Shown: positions 8,401-17,500 of the stretch, one piece after another
Position numbering within the stretch: the first letter of the stretch is position 1
How the letters are laid out: each line of letters opens with the position of its first letter
From: Leucobacter sp042726155
GTDB taxonomy: Bacteria > Actinomycetota > Actinomycetes > Actinomycetales > Microbacteriaceae
DNA: 64,000 nucleotides
Direction: 5' to 3'
Assembly: GCF_042726155.1 (NCBI RefSeq)
Contig: NZ_JBHXHV010000003.1
Location: 1-64,000, forward strand
Notes under the pieces: generated by a model
Told to the model about the DNA's origin: nothing
Seen by the model: the letters and a program-made list of their open reading frames with translations, nothing else
Databases searched by the model: none
Position numbers and translations under genes: made by a program

Positions 8401-9705
8401 TTAGTGGAACTGGCCCTCTTCGGTCGAACCCACGAGGGCGAGCGTCGAGGCGTCGGGGTTCAGCGCCGTCGAGATCGCGTCGAAGTAGCCGGTGCCGACC
8501 TCACGCTGGTGCTTGGTCGCGGTGTAACCGCGGGCCTCGTCAGCGAACTCGCGCTCCTGCAACTCGACGTAGGCAGCCATGCCGTCGCGAGCGTACCCGT
8601 GAGCCAGGTCGAACATTGACGAGTTCAGTGCGTGGAAGCCCGCGAGCGTGATGAACTGGAACGAGAAGCCCATTGCACCCAGTTCGCGCTGGAACTTCGC
8701 GATCGTTGCGTCGTCGAGGTGCTGCTTCCAGTTGAACGACGGCGAGCAGTTGTACGCGAGCATCTGATCGGGGAACTCAGCCTTGACGCCCTCGGCAAAC
8801 TTGCGAGCGAGTTCGAGATCGGGGGTGCCGGTCTCCATCCAGATGAGGTCTGAGTAGGGGGCGTATGCCTTAGCGCGGGCGATGCACGGCGCGAGCCCGT
8901 TCTGCACCTTGTAGAAGCCCTCGGCGGTGCGTTCACCGGTGACGAACGGCTGGTCGCGCTCGTCCACGTCGGAGGTGATCAGGGTTGCTGCCTCCGCGTC
9001 GGTGCGAGCGATGATGACGCTCGGCACCCCGGCGACGTCTGCCGCGAGGCGAGCCGCGTTCAGCGTGCGCACGTGCTGCTGCGTCGGAATGAGCACCTTG
9101 CCCCCGAGGTGACCGCACTTCTTCTCGCTCGCGAGCTGATCTTCCCAGTGCACGCCCGCAGCGCCCGAGGCGATCATCGACTTCATCAGCTCGTACGCGT
9201 TCAGCGGTCCGCCGAATCCGGCCTCGGCGTCTGCGACGATCGGGACGAGCCAGTCCTCGACGGTCTGGATGCCCTCTGAGTGCTCAATCTGGTCGGCACG
9301 CAGCAGCGCGTTGTTGATGCGACGCACGACCTGCGGCACCGAGTTCGCCGGGTAGAGCGACTGGTCAGGGTAGGTCTGGCCCGCGATGTTCGCGTCGGCG
9401 GCAACCTGCCAGCCCGACAGGTAGATCGCACGGAGACCCGCCTTCACCTGTTGCACTGCCTGATTGCCGGTGAGTGCTCCGAGCGCGTTGGTGTAGCCGC
9501 CGGTGGGCGTCTCACTCGTGAGCTGGTTCCACAGCTTCTCGGAACCACGGCGAGCGAGCGTGTGCTCCTCCTGCACTCGGCCACGCAGTCGCACGACGTC
9601 TTCGGCGGCGTAGTCGCGGGTGATGCCTTCCCAGCGCGGGTCGTTCTCCCAGTCCCAGGCGAGCTGCTCAGCGGTGGCGGGTGTCTGCGATGCGTCGTTG
9701 GTCAC
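8401..9705 (-). CDS. aceA: Isocitrate lyase
   Basis: Splits isocitrate into succinate and glyoxylate. The 434-residue product matches the normal size of actinobacterial Icl1. The catalytic motif KKCGHLGGK is present, with VPIVADAEAGFGG (metal-binding) and YNCSPSFNWK typical of the family. The start chosen is GTG at 9705, because AGGAG lies five bases before it; an ATG six codons further upstream (9723) would place that AGGAG inside the gene. The open frame continues far upstream, but that part overlaps the divergent regulator gene. Confidence 0.96.
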   Translation of the reverse strand: MTNDASQTPATAEQLAWDWENDPRWEGITRDYAAEDVVRLRGRVQEEHTLARRGSEKLWNQLTSETPTGGYTNALGALTGNQAVQQVKAGLRAIYLSGWQVAADANIAGQTYPDQSLYPANSVPQVVRRINNALLRADQIEHSEGIQTVEDWLVPIVADAEAGFGGPLNAYELMKSMIASGAAGVHWEDQLASEKKCGHLGGKVLIPTQQHVRTLNAARLAADVAGVPSVIIARTDAEAATLITSDVDERDQPFVTGERTAEGFYKVQNGLAPCIARAKAYAPYSDLIWMETGTPDLELARKFAEGVKAEFPDQMLAYNCSPSFNWKQHLDDATIAKFQRELGAMGFSFQFITLAGFHALNSSMFDLAHGYARDGMAAYVELQEREFADEARGYTATKHQREVGTGYFDAISTALNPDASTLALVGSTEEGQFH

Positions 9706-9853
9706 GATGACTCCTGTGGTCATGCCCGAGGGCGTGGATTGCTGTGTAGTTCCATCTTGAGGTGCGGCACGAGGGGGAGTGCCCGTATTTCGGGGGTGAA
9801 AAAACGCAAAATTTCTACTTGTCGGAAGAAACCGGAGCTGCGAGGATGTCTCC
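9706..9853. promoter_or_regulatory. Divergent aceA / ramB-like control region
   Basis: This 148-base gap holds the promoters of the minus-strand aceA and the plus-strand regulator. The only A/T-rich patch is GGGTGAAAAAACGCAAAATTTC near 9795-9815, which resembles the TTTGC-containing, A-rich boxes known for RamB of Corynebacterium. Its role as an operator is inferred from position and composition only. Confidence 0.4.
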
Positions 9854-11329
9854 ATGACGCTGCTGACCACCGATACGACATTCGCCGGCGACGCTGAGCA
9901 CGAAGACGAGGGTGACGCGCTGACGCTCGGTCGACGTATCCGTGCCCTGCGCGCACAGCGCGGACTCACGCTCGAACAGCTGGCGCAGGCCGTCGATCGC
10001 GCGCCGTCGCAACTCTCGGCAATTGAGAACGGCAAGCGGGAGCCGCGGTTGCCGATGCTGCGGGCTCTCGCGGGCGCACTCGGCGTGACGGTCGACGAGT
10101 TGCTGGTGTCCGAGGCGCCCTCTGCGCGCGCCGCACTTGAGATTGCCGTCGAGCGGGCGCAGCGGGGCCCGGTCTTCCAATCGCTCGGGTTGCAGCCGAT
10201 CCGCGTCTCGAAGGCAGCGAGCGACGAAACTCTGCAGGCAATTCTCGGGCTCCACCAGGAGGTCGAGCGGCTGCACCGCGAGCGCGCAGCGACGCCAGAA
10301 GAAGCAAGGCGGGCGAACACCGAGCTGCGGGCTGAGATGCGTACCGCGGGGAACTACTTCGCCGACCTCGAGGCGGCCGCGACCCGGCTGCTCGACAGCG
10401 TGGGGTACTCGGGCGGCCCGGTGTCTCAGCAGACGATCGCGAACATCGCGGAGCGGCTCGGGTTCAGCCTGCACTATGTCTCTGACATGCCGCACTCGAC
10501 GCGATCAGTCATCGACCGGCGCAACGGGCGCGTGTATCTGGGCGGGGCGGTACCGTCGCGTGACGCCCGCGCGCCGATTCTGCGAGCGCTTGCGAGCGTG
10601 GTCTGCGGGCACGAAGAGCCGAGCAGCTACGGCGAGTTTCTGCGGCAGCGGGTCGAAGCGAACTATCTTGCGGGAGCCGTGCTGCTGCCCGAGGCGGCCG
10701 CGGTTCCGCTGCTCGCCGAGGCGAAGCAGCAGCGGCAAATTTCAATGGAGGATCTGCGCGATGCGTTTGGGGTCTCCTACGAAATGGCGGCGCACCGGTT
10801 TACGAACCTCGCGAGTGAGCGCCTCGGGCTTGAGGTGCACTTCATGAAGGCGCACGAGTCGGGAACTCTGATTAAGGCATACGAGAACGACGGCGTGCGG
10901 TTTCCGTCTGACGCGCTCGGGAACTTTGAGGGCGCGATGGTCTGCCGTAACTGGACGGCGCGCACCGTGTTCGGCCAGCCCGACCGGTTTAACCCGTGGT
11001 ATCAATACACCGACATGGCAGCCGGCGGCACCTACTGGTGCACCTCTCGGGTCGAAAAGGCGAAAGAGGGGCAGTATTCGGTAAGTGTCGGAGTGCGGTT
11101 CGCCGACGTGAAGTGGTTTCGCGGTCGCGAGACCGCGCACCGCTCGCAGTCGTTCTGCCCGGACGACCGGTGCTGCCGGCAAGCGTCGGGCGAGCTGACG
11201 AAGAAATGGGAGGCCGCGGCGTGGCCAGAAGCGGCGACCCCGACGAGCCTGCTTGCCGCGCTTCCCACCGGAACGTTCCCTGGAGTGGACGCTCACGAGG
11301 TCTACGCATTCCTCGAATCACACGAATAG
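9854..11329 (+). CDS. ramB: RamB-type XRE regulator of acetate/glyoxylate metabolism
   Basis: Probable transcription factor controlling the neighbouring glyoxylate genes. The 491-residue protein has an N-terminal XRE helix-turn-helix (about residues 24-85, with LEQLAQAV and QLSAIENGKREPR), a middle ImmA/IrrE-like region (AGAVLLPEAA) and a Cys-rich C-terminal domain (CRNW, YWCTSR, FCPDDRCC) typical of short-chain acyl-responsive regulators such as RamB. In Corynebacterium glutamicum RamB represses aceA and aceB; the divergent arrangement supports the same job here. ATG at 9854 is preceded by GAGGA seven bases upstream. The effector is not evident. Confidence 0.85.
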   Translation: MTLLTTDTTFAGDAEHEDEGDALTLGRRIRALRAQRGLTLEQLAQAVDRAPSQLSAIENGKREPRLPMLRALAGALGVTVDELLVSEAPSARAALEIAVERAQRGPVFQSLGLQPIRVSKAASDETLQAILGLHQEVERLHRERAATPEEARRANTELRAEMRTAGNYFADLEAAATRLLDSVGYSGGPVSQQTIANIAERLGFSLHYVSDMPHSTRSVIDRRNGRVYLGGAVPSRDARAPILRALASVVCGHEEPSSYGEFLRQRVEANYLAGAVLLPEAAAVPLLAEAKQQRQISMEDLRDAFGVSYEMAAHRFTNLASERLGLEVHFMKAHESGTLIKAYENDGVRFPSDALGNFEGAMVCRNWTARTVFGQPDRFNPWYQYTDMAAGGTYWCTSRVEKAKEGQYSVSVGVRFADVKWFRGRETAHRSQSFCPDDRCCRQASGELTKKWEAAAWPEAATPTSLLAALPTGTFPGVDAHEVYAFLESHE

Positions 11330-11405
11330 CGAGAACATTCCCAGCGCAACGCTGAGTAAGCGCACAAATCGGGCTCGCAAGATGCGCGGGCGCCCCCGCC
11401 TGCGA

Positions 11406-11435
11406 TAGCGTAGAAGTACCGAGTCGAATGACTCG
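11406..11435 (+). promoter_or_regulatory. garA promoter with inverted repeat
   Basis: TAGCGT (11406-11411) fits a -10 element. Just downstream, where the transcript should begin, is the perfect inverted repeat CGAGTC-gaat-GACTCG (11420-11435). It could be an operator or a leader hairpin. No -35 was recognised. Confidence 0.4.
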
Positions 11436-11467
11436 TCGAGGCTCCAACCGTAGAAATGGGTGAGGAC

Positions 11468-11932
11468 ATGAGCAGTGAAAATCATGCCCGTCGCGCCGAC
11501 AGCACCGAGGTTCGATCGACCCAGCAGTTCCGTGAAGATCTCGGGGCGCTCATTCGCACGCGCGCAACCGATCTCACGATCGATGAGCGCGAGGCCGTCG
11601 AGGCACTTCCGTCCGGTGCGGCGTTGCTCGTTGTGCGTCGCGGGCCCGATCAGGGCGCACGATTCCTGCTCGATCAAGACGTCACTGTCGCCGGGCGACA
11701 CCCCGCAGTGGACATCTTCCTGGACGATGTCACTGTCTCCCGCCGCCACGCAGAGTTCCATCGCAGCGGCACCGCGTTTTCCGTCGCTGATCTCGGCTCC
11801 CTGAACGGAACGTTCTGCGACGGTGCTCGCATCGAAGGCTCCGTTGCGCTTGCAGATGGCGCCGAGGTGCAGGTCGGCAAATTCCGGTTCACCTTCTTCG
11901 CCTCGCGATTCGATCTCGCCGAGGAGAACTAG
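11468..11932 (+). CDS. garA: FHA-domain metabolic regulator GarA/OdhI
   Basis: Small phosphopeptide-binding protein. In mycobacteria and corynebacteria the unphosphorylated form binds and inhibits 2-oxoglutarate dehydrogenase and also acts on glutamate enzymes; kinases PknB/PknG switch it off. Of 154 residues, 50-145 form the FHA domain: AGRHPAVDIFLDDVTVSRR and LGSLNGTFCDG supply the Arg, Ser and Asn that bind phosphothreonine. The N-terminal phospho-acceptor region reads VRSTQQF where the canonical sequence is VETTSVF, so the first Thr is Ser and the flanking Glu is Arg. The start is uncertain: ATG at 11456 is also in frame. The stop lies two bases before the ftsR start. Confidence 0.92.
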   Translation: MSSENHARRADSTEVRSTQQFREDLGALIRTRATDLTIDEREAVEALPSGAALLVVRRGPDQGARFLLDQDVTVAGRHPAVDIFLDDVTVSRRHAEFHRSGTAFSVADLGSLNGTFCDGARIEGSVALADGAEVQVGKFRFTFFASRFDLAEEN

Positions 11933-11933
11933 C

Positions 11934-12611
11934 GTGGCGACCGCGCGGGCTCGTCAGCACGCTCCCGGTCTCCTCAGCATTGGCCAAGTCCTCGCGAGGC
12001 TGCAAGACGACTTCGCTGATCTCACCCCCTCGAAGCTGCGGTTTCTCGAAGAGCAGGGTCTCGTTACTCCCGAGCGCACAAAGTCGGGGTATCGCAAGTT
12101 CTCGCAGGAGCACATTGAGCGACTTCGACTGATCTTGACGCTGCAGCGCGACCACTACCTGCCGCTGAAGGTTATCGCCGAGGTGCTCGACGAGCTCGAT
12201 GACGGACGCGATCCAATCATTCCGGGAGCGGCACCGCGCAGCGCCTCGAGCATCTTGGCGCCGAAGCGTGTTCTGAGCAGCGACGAACTGCGGCGTCTCA
12301 CCGGCGCGAGCCCGCGCTTTATTGGCGAGGCGATTGCCGCTGGTCTGCTGCCCGCCGCTGAGGTGTTTCCCCACGACGCAGTCGCGCAGGTAACGGCGCT
12401 GCTGAAACTCGCTGAGCACGGCATTACGCCGCGTCACCTGCGTCCGTTGCGCGTTGCTGCAGAGCGTGAGGCCGAATTGATTGCCCACGCAGTGTCGACG
12501 CGAGGCGTCAAGGCGTCGTCGCCGGCGGCCGCCGAGGGTTCGCTCGAGCTCGCTGACTACTTCGACACGGTGCGCTCCGGCGTGTTGCGTCGGCGAATTG
12601 GAACCGCGTAA
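11934..12611 (+). CDS. ftsR: MerR-family regulator FtsR
   Basis: DNA-binding regulator, orthologous by content and position to FtsR (Rv1828 in Mycobacterium tuberculosis), an activator of ftsZ in Corynebacterium. The 225-residue protein has a winged helix at about residues 14-85: LSIGQVLARLQ, KLRFLEEQGLV and SGYRKFSQEH are typical MerR elements. The C-terminal half (about 110-200) is a second, MerR-like dimerisation or effector region with AEVFPHDAVAQVTALLKL. GTG at 11934 follows GAGGAG within the garA end; the two genes are separated by a single base, so they are co-translated. A nuclease gene found next in mycobacteria (Rv1829) is absent. Confidence 0.85.
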   Translation: MATARARQHAPGLLSIGQVLARLQDDFADLTPSKLRFLEEQGLVTPERTKSGYRKFSQEHIERLRLILTLQRDHYLPLKVIAEVLDELDDGRDPIIPGAAPRSASSILAPKRVLSSDELRRLTGASPRFIGEAIAAGLLPAAEVFPHDAVAQVTALLKLAEHGITPRHLRPLRVAAEREAELIAHAVSTRGVKASSPAAAEGSLELADYFDTVRSGVLRRRIGTA

Positions 12612-12635
12612 TCGCGGTGGAATCGGCGTGATTTC

Positions 12636-12658
12636 AACCTTCAAGTTCTACCTGAAGT
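12636..12658 (-). promoter_or_regulatory. Candidate FtsR/MerR operator upstream of the second merR gene
   Basis: Read on the minus strand, this 23-base element begins ACTT, has TAGA in the middle and ends TTGAAGGTT. The same arrangement occurs upstream of ftsZ at 41640-41662 with 18 of 23 positions identical. It also contains the inverted repeat CTTCA-N9-TGAAG. A -10-like CATAAT lies downstream at 12667-12672, so the element covers the region where a MerR-type protein would bind. Function is inferred. Confidence 0.55.
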
Positions 12659-12767
12659 CGACACGCCATAATTGACACTCGACGGTCGTTGCGCGGGGAC
12701 GATGCGCTCGATAGCGTTGGTGAAGTTCGGCGCCCCTCCCTGTGCGCGCCGATGTGAAAGGAACACG

Positions 12768-13403
12768 ATGGAGCACACTCAGCAGCCGGACGGCGACGCG
12801 GCGACTCCATCGGCGCAGGCGCTCTCCGACGCGGGGATCGTGTCCAATCCAGAAGCCTTCACCCCACTGTCTATCGACGCCGACGTGCTCTTCGACGATG
12901 GCCTGCCGCGACCGAACCAGAACGGCGGCTTCAAAGGCGCGACTGCGGCTCGCGCCGCTGGCATCACCTACCGTCAGCTGGATTATTGGGCCCGCACGGG
13001 CCTCGTTGAGCCCACCGTGCGCGGCGCGCAGGGCTCGGGGTCTCAGCGCCTCTACGGCTTCCGCGACATCCTGGTATTGAAGCTCGTAAAGCGCCTACTC
13101 GACACCGGTATTTCACTGCAGCAAATTCGCACCGCGGTCTCCCAGCTCCACGAAGCCGGCGTGCACGATCTTTCGCAGACGACGCTCATGAGCGACGGCG
13201 CGAGCGTCTACCTGTGTACCTCGAGCGACGAGGTCATCGACCTCGTCAGCCGTGGCCAGGGCGTGTTCGGCATCGCCGTCGGCAAGGTGCTGCGCGAGGT
13301 TGAAACGTCGCTAGTCGACATGGATGAGCACCGTGAAGAAACCCTTCCGGAGTCATCGGTAGACGAACTCGCGGTGCGTCGGAAGACCCGCAAGATCTCG
13401 TAG
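12768..13403 (+). CDS. MerR-family regulator, Rv1830 type
   Basis: Second MerR-type transcription factor of the garA-ftsR locus. The 211-residue product begins at ATG 12768, preceded by AAAGGAACACG. The DNA-binding winged helix spans about residues 60-130: TYRQLDYWARTGLV and SQRLYGFRDILVLKLVKRLL are characteristic. The C-terminal part (VYLCTSSDEVIDLVSRGQGVFGIAVGK, split here over the effector-like region) matches the Rv1830 family of mycobacteria, where it lies in the same neighbourhood. It has its own upstream region with a candidate operator shared with ftsZ. Its targets are not known from the sequence. Confidence 0.85.
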   Translation: MEHTQQPDGDAATPSAQALSDAGIVSNPEAFTPLSIDADVLFDDGLPRPNQNGGFKGATAARAAGITYRQLDYWARTGLVEPTVRGAQGSGSQRLYGFRDILVLKLVKRLLDTGISLQQIRTAVSQLHEAGVHDLSQTTLMSDGASVYLCTSSDEVIDLVSRGQGVFGIAVGKVLREVETSLVDMDEHREETLPESSVDELAVRRKTRKIS

Positions 13404-13426
13404 TCGGCTCAGGCGGTTCAGCACTG

Positions 13427-13456
13427 CCGTGTGTCAGCGCTACCGTGTGTCAGCGC
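13427..13456. repeat. Tandem 14-base repeat between merR and parA
   Basis: CCGTGTGTCAGCGC occurs twice (13427-13440 and 13443-13456) with a 16-base period, in the 94-base gap between two convergent genes. No stem-loop terminator with a T-tract is visible. It may be a simple duplication. Confidence 0.6.
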
Positions 13457-13497
13457 CGCCGCGCTTCAGCGGTCAACTACCGGGCCCGGCGAGGCTA

Positions 13498-14340
13498 TTA
13501 GCCCTCGACGACGGTCGCGGTCGGAGCGCTTGAGGCACCGGCCCGAGCGGCATCCATACCCGCTGAGCGGAGGATCCGGTCGAGCACGAGGTCGAAATTC
13601 GCGGCCATTTCTTGCGAGGCTTCGCCCGGCCACATGTGCACGGGCTTCGCCGCACCCTGCGCCTGCTGCAGCGACAGCCGCTCTGGCAGCTGCGGGTTGA
13701 GCACAAGCGGGCCGAACATTTCGCGCAGTTCGCGAATGCGGAACTGGTGTTCCATCGACTGGGGCTGCGTGCGGTTGATCAGGATGCCGAGCGGCTGCAA
13801 CCGAGGGCTGACACCACGTCGAATCTCTTCAATGGCGCGCAGGGCGCGGTCGGTTGCGGCGACGGCGAACAGGCTCGGCTCTGCAACGACGAGCACTCGG
13901 TCACTCGCGGCCCAGGCGGTGCGGGTGAGCGCGTTCAATGAGGGAGCGCAGTCGACGAGCACGAGATCGTACTCGGCCTCGACGATCGCGAGAGCCTCCT
14001 CAAGCTTCCAAATGTCGCGAGTCGAGGGGTGCGGTCCGTCGAAGTTGATGGCCGAGGGGCTGCCGACCAGGAGGTCGATCGTGCCGCCCTCGTGGTAATC
14101 GTTCCAGCCGCTGTGCGCGATCGCGCTGCGCACCGTCTTTTCTTTTGGGCTCTCGAGCACATTCGCGACGTTCGCGAACCCCTCGGGGTTCACGGCCAGG
14201 CCGGTTGAGACGTCGGACTGCGGATCGAAATCCACGACCAGCGTCCGCAGACCGCGGGAAAATGCGGCCGAGGCGAGGCCGAGCGTCACGGTCGTCTTGC
14301 CGACGCCGCCCTTGAGGGAACTCACACTCAATACATGCAC
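13498..14340 (-). CDS. ParA/MinD-family ATPase
   Basis: Deviant Walker ATPase that probably positions a cellular cargo or DNA. The 280-residue protein has the deviant Walker A LKGGVGKTT at its N-terminus, VVDFDPQSDVSTG (switch I region with Walker A-prime) and DLVLVDCAPSLNALT (Walker B/switch II). It starts with GTG at 14340; no clear ribosome binding site precedes it. No parB or parS site is adjacent, so this is an orphan, not the main chromosome-partition gene. It is transcribed away from pyruvate carboxylase. Its cargo cannot be told from sequence. Confidence 0.85.
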   Translation of the reverse strand: MHVLSVSSLKGGVGKTTVTLGLASAAFSRGLRTLVVDFDPQSDVSTGLAVNPEGFANVANVLESPKEKTVRSAIAHSGWNDYHEGGTIDLLVGSPSAINFDGPHPSTRDIWKLEEALAIVEAEYDLVLVDCAPSLNALTRTAWAASDRVLVVAEPSLFAVAATDRALRAIEEIRRGVSPRLQPLGILINRTQPQSMEHQFRIRELREMFGPLVLNPQLPERLSLQQAQGAAKPVHMWPGEASQEMAANFDLVLDRILRSAGMDAARAGASSAPTATVVEG

Positions 14341-14535
14341 GTGGCAAGTTTAGTGGATTCACGCAGTGCGTCGCCTGACTTCGTTATCGGCGAACGGAAA
14401 ACCGGGAGAAGAGCGCGTCGCTCCACGGTTCATTCGGATATATAGGGCGCTGGAGTCGGGTGACCATGTATCTTGATATCGAACCAGTTCGACGGTGTGG
14501 GCACCCGGCGGCGAGAACAGTAGCAAGGAGGCGGA
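14341..14535. promoter_or_regulatory. Divergent region between the parA-like gene and pyc
   Basis: This 195-base stretch separates divergent genes and must hold both promoters. The plus side ends in the strong ribosome binding site AAGGAGG for pyc. I could not assign -10 or -35 elements with confidence; no other gene or stem-loop is apparent. Confidence 0.4.
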
Positions 14536-17500
14536 GTGTTCCGGAAGATCTTGGTGGCGAATCGTGGTGAGATTGCGATTCGCGCGTTTCGTGCGGCTCA
14601 TGAGTTGGGTGCTCAAACAGTCGCGGTGTTCCCATACGAGGACCGCAATTCGTTGCATCGATTGAAGGCGGACGAGGCCTACCTGATTGGATCCGTGGGG
14701 CACCCCGTGCGCGCGTATCTCGATGTCGCGGAGATCGTTCGGGTCGCGGTAGAGGCTGGCGCAGACGCGATCTACCCCGGCTACGGATTCCTTTCGGAGA
14801 ACCCTGATCTGGCGGCCGCTGCTGACGCCGCGGGCATTCGGTTTATTGGGCCTGGCAAGTTGGCACTCGAAATGGCCGGTAATAAGGTCGCTGCGAAGGA
14901 GCACGCGATCAAGGCCGGGGTGCCGGTGTTGCGGTCGACGCCGCCGTCGACCGACATTGATGAACTGATCGAGGGCGCGACGGGTATCGGCTTTCCGGTG
15001 TTCGCGAAGGCTGTAGCTGGCGGCGGTGGTCGCGGCATGCGACGTGTGGAGCGGGTCGAAGACCTGCGCGATGCACTCGAGGCGGCGATGCGGGAGGCGG
15101 AGTCTGCGTTCGGTGACGCGACAATGTTTATCGAGCAGGCAGTGCTGCGGCCCCGTCATATCGAGGTGCAGGTGCTGGCCGACTCGACGGGTGCCGTCGT
15201 GCACTTGTTCGAGCGTGATTGCTCGGTGCAGCGTCGGCATCAGAAGGTTGTGGAAATCGCGCCGGCGCCGAATCTGACGCAGGATCAGCGCGACCTGTTG
15301 ACGCGCGACGCGATCGCCTTCGCGCAGTCGATCGGGTATGAGAACGCCGGCACGGTCGAGTTCTTGCTCGACACCGCTGGTGAGCGCGCGGGCGAGCACG
15401 TGTTCATCGAGATGAATCCTCGTATCCAGGTCGAGCACACGGTCACAGAGGAGGTCACGGATGTTGATCTCGTGCGTTCGCAGATGCTGATTGCGGCCGG
15501 GGCGACGCTTGCGGACCTCGAGCTCACGCAGGATCGAATCCAGTTGCGCGGCTTTGCGCTGCAGTGCCGCATCACGACTGAGGACCCGTCAAACGGGTTC
15601 CGCCCCGACCTCGGTCGCATCACGGCGTATCGTTCGCCGGGTGGTGGTGGCGTGCGCCTCGACGGCGGCACGATCGACGTCGGCGCGCAGATCAGCCCGC
15701 ACTTTGACTCCATGCTCGCGAAGTTGACCTGCCGCGGCCGCTCGTTCGAGGATGCGGTGCGCCGGGCGAGGCGCGCGCTCGCGGAGTTCCGTATTCGCGG
15801 CGTTGCGACGAACATTCCGTTCCTGCAGGCCGTGCTCGCGGACGACGCGTTCCAAGCGGGCGACGTGTCGACACAGTTCATCGAGGATCGGCCGGAGCTG
15901 CTGCAGATGAACAAGCCGAAGGATCGTGCGACGCGCCTGCTGCAGCACATCGCGAACGTCACGGTGAACCAGCCGCACGGTCCGCGCCCGGGGCACGTTG
16001 ACCCCGAGGTGAAGCTCCCGAAGCTTGATCTCAGTCACCCGGCGCCCGCGGGCAACCGGCAGCTACTGCTTGAAGTTGGCCCCGATGCGTATGCTCGCGC
16101 GCTTCGCGAACAGACGGCGCTCGCGGTGACCGATACGACATTCCGGGATGCCCACCAGTCGCTGCTCGCCACGCGGGTGCGTACAAAAGACCTCGCTCGG
16201 GTCGCTCCGTATGTTGCGCGTATGACGCCCGAACTGTGGTCCGTTGAAGCGTGGGGAGGGGCAACCTACGACGTCGCGCTCCGGTTCTTGGGCGAAGACC
16301 CGTGGGAGCGGCTCGCCACGCTACGCGAAGCGCTGCCCAATGTGCCGATCCAGATGCTGCTGCGCGGGCAGAACACGGTCGGCTACACCCCGTACCCCGC
16401 GCAGGTCGCGCAGGCGTTCGTGCGTGAGGCGGCGTCAACGGGTGTTGATGTGTTCCGCATCTTTGACGCCCTGAACGATGTCAACCAGATGCGCGTCGCG
16501 ATCGATGCCGTGCGCGAGACGGGCACCGCCGTTGCCGAGGTCGCGATGTCGTACACCGGCAACCTGCTTTCGCCCGCGGAAGACAAGTACACGCTCGACT
16601 ATTACCTACGACTTGCCGAGCAGATCGTCGATGCTGGCGCGCACGTGCTCGCCATCAAGGACATGGCAGGCCTGCTGAGGCCCGCCGCCGCCGCGAAGTT
16701 GGTGACGGCGCTGCGCGAACGATTTGCGCTACCCGTGCACCTGCACACGCACGACACTCCGGGTGGCCAGCTTGCGACCCTGCTTGCGGCCTCCGCTGCG
16801 GGCGTCGACGCGGTCGATGCGGCCTCCGCGCCAATGTCGGGTACGACGAGCCAGCCTTCGCTGTCTGCGCTCGTCGCGTCACTCGCTGACACGGAGCGCG
16901 ATACCGGGCTCAACGCAGATTCGGTGTACGCGTTGGAACCGTACTGGGACGCGGTGCGCACTGTGTACAAGCCCTTCGAATCGGGGCTGCCGTCGCCCAC
17001 GGGTCGTGTGTATACGCACGAGATTCCGGGTGGTCAGCTTTCCAACCTGCGCCAGCAAGCGATCGCGCTGGGTCTCGCCGACAATTTCGAGAAGATCGAA
17101 GATCTGTACGCCGCTGCCGATCGAATTCTTGGCCGAATTCCGAAGGTGACGCCGTCGTCGAAGGTCGTTGGTGACCTCGCGCTGCACCTATCGGCCGTGG
17201 ACGCGGACCCTGCTGATTTTGAAGCCCACCCCGAGAAGTACGACATTCCTGATTCGGTCGTCGGCTTCCTCGCGGGGGAGCTGGGGGAGATCCCCGGAGG
17301 CTGGCCGGAGCCATTCCGATCGAAGGTGCTCGCTGGGCGCACGGTGAACATCGACGTCGCCCCGGTGTCAGCTGACGATCAAGCCCGGCTCGACGGTTCG
17401 AGCGATGAGCGCCGGCACACGCTGAACCGACTCCTGTTTCCGCATCCCACCCGCCTGTTCCTGGATGCGCGTGATCAGTTCGGTGACGTTTCGGTGCTCG

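Noticed and set aside
9724..10320. N-terminal extension of isocitrate lyase by about 200 residues
   Set aside because: It would overlap the RamB-like gene on the other strand and has no lyase homology; a GTG with a good ribosome site lies at 9705.
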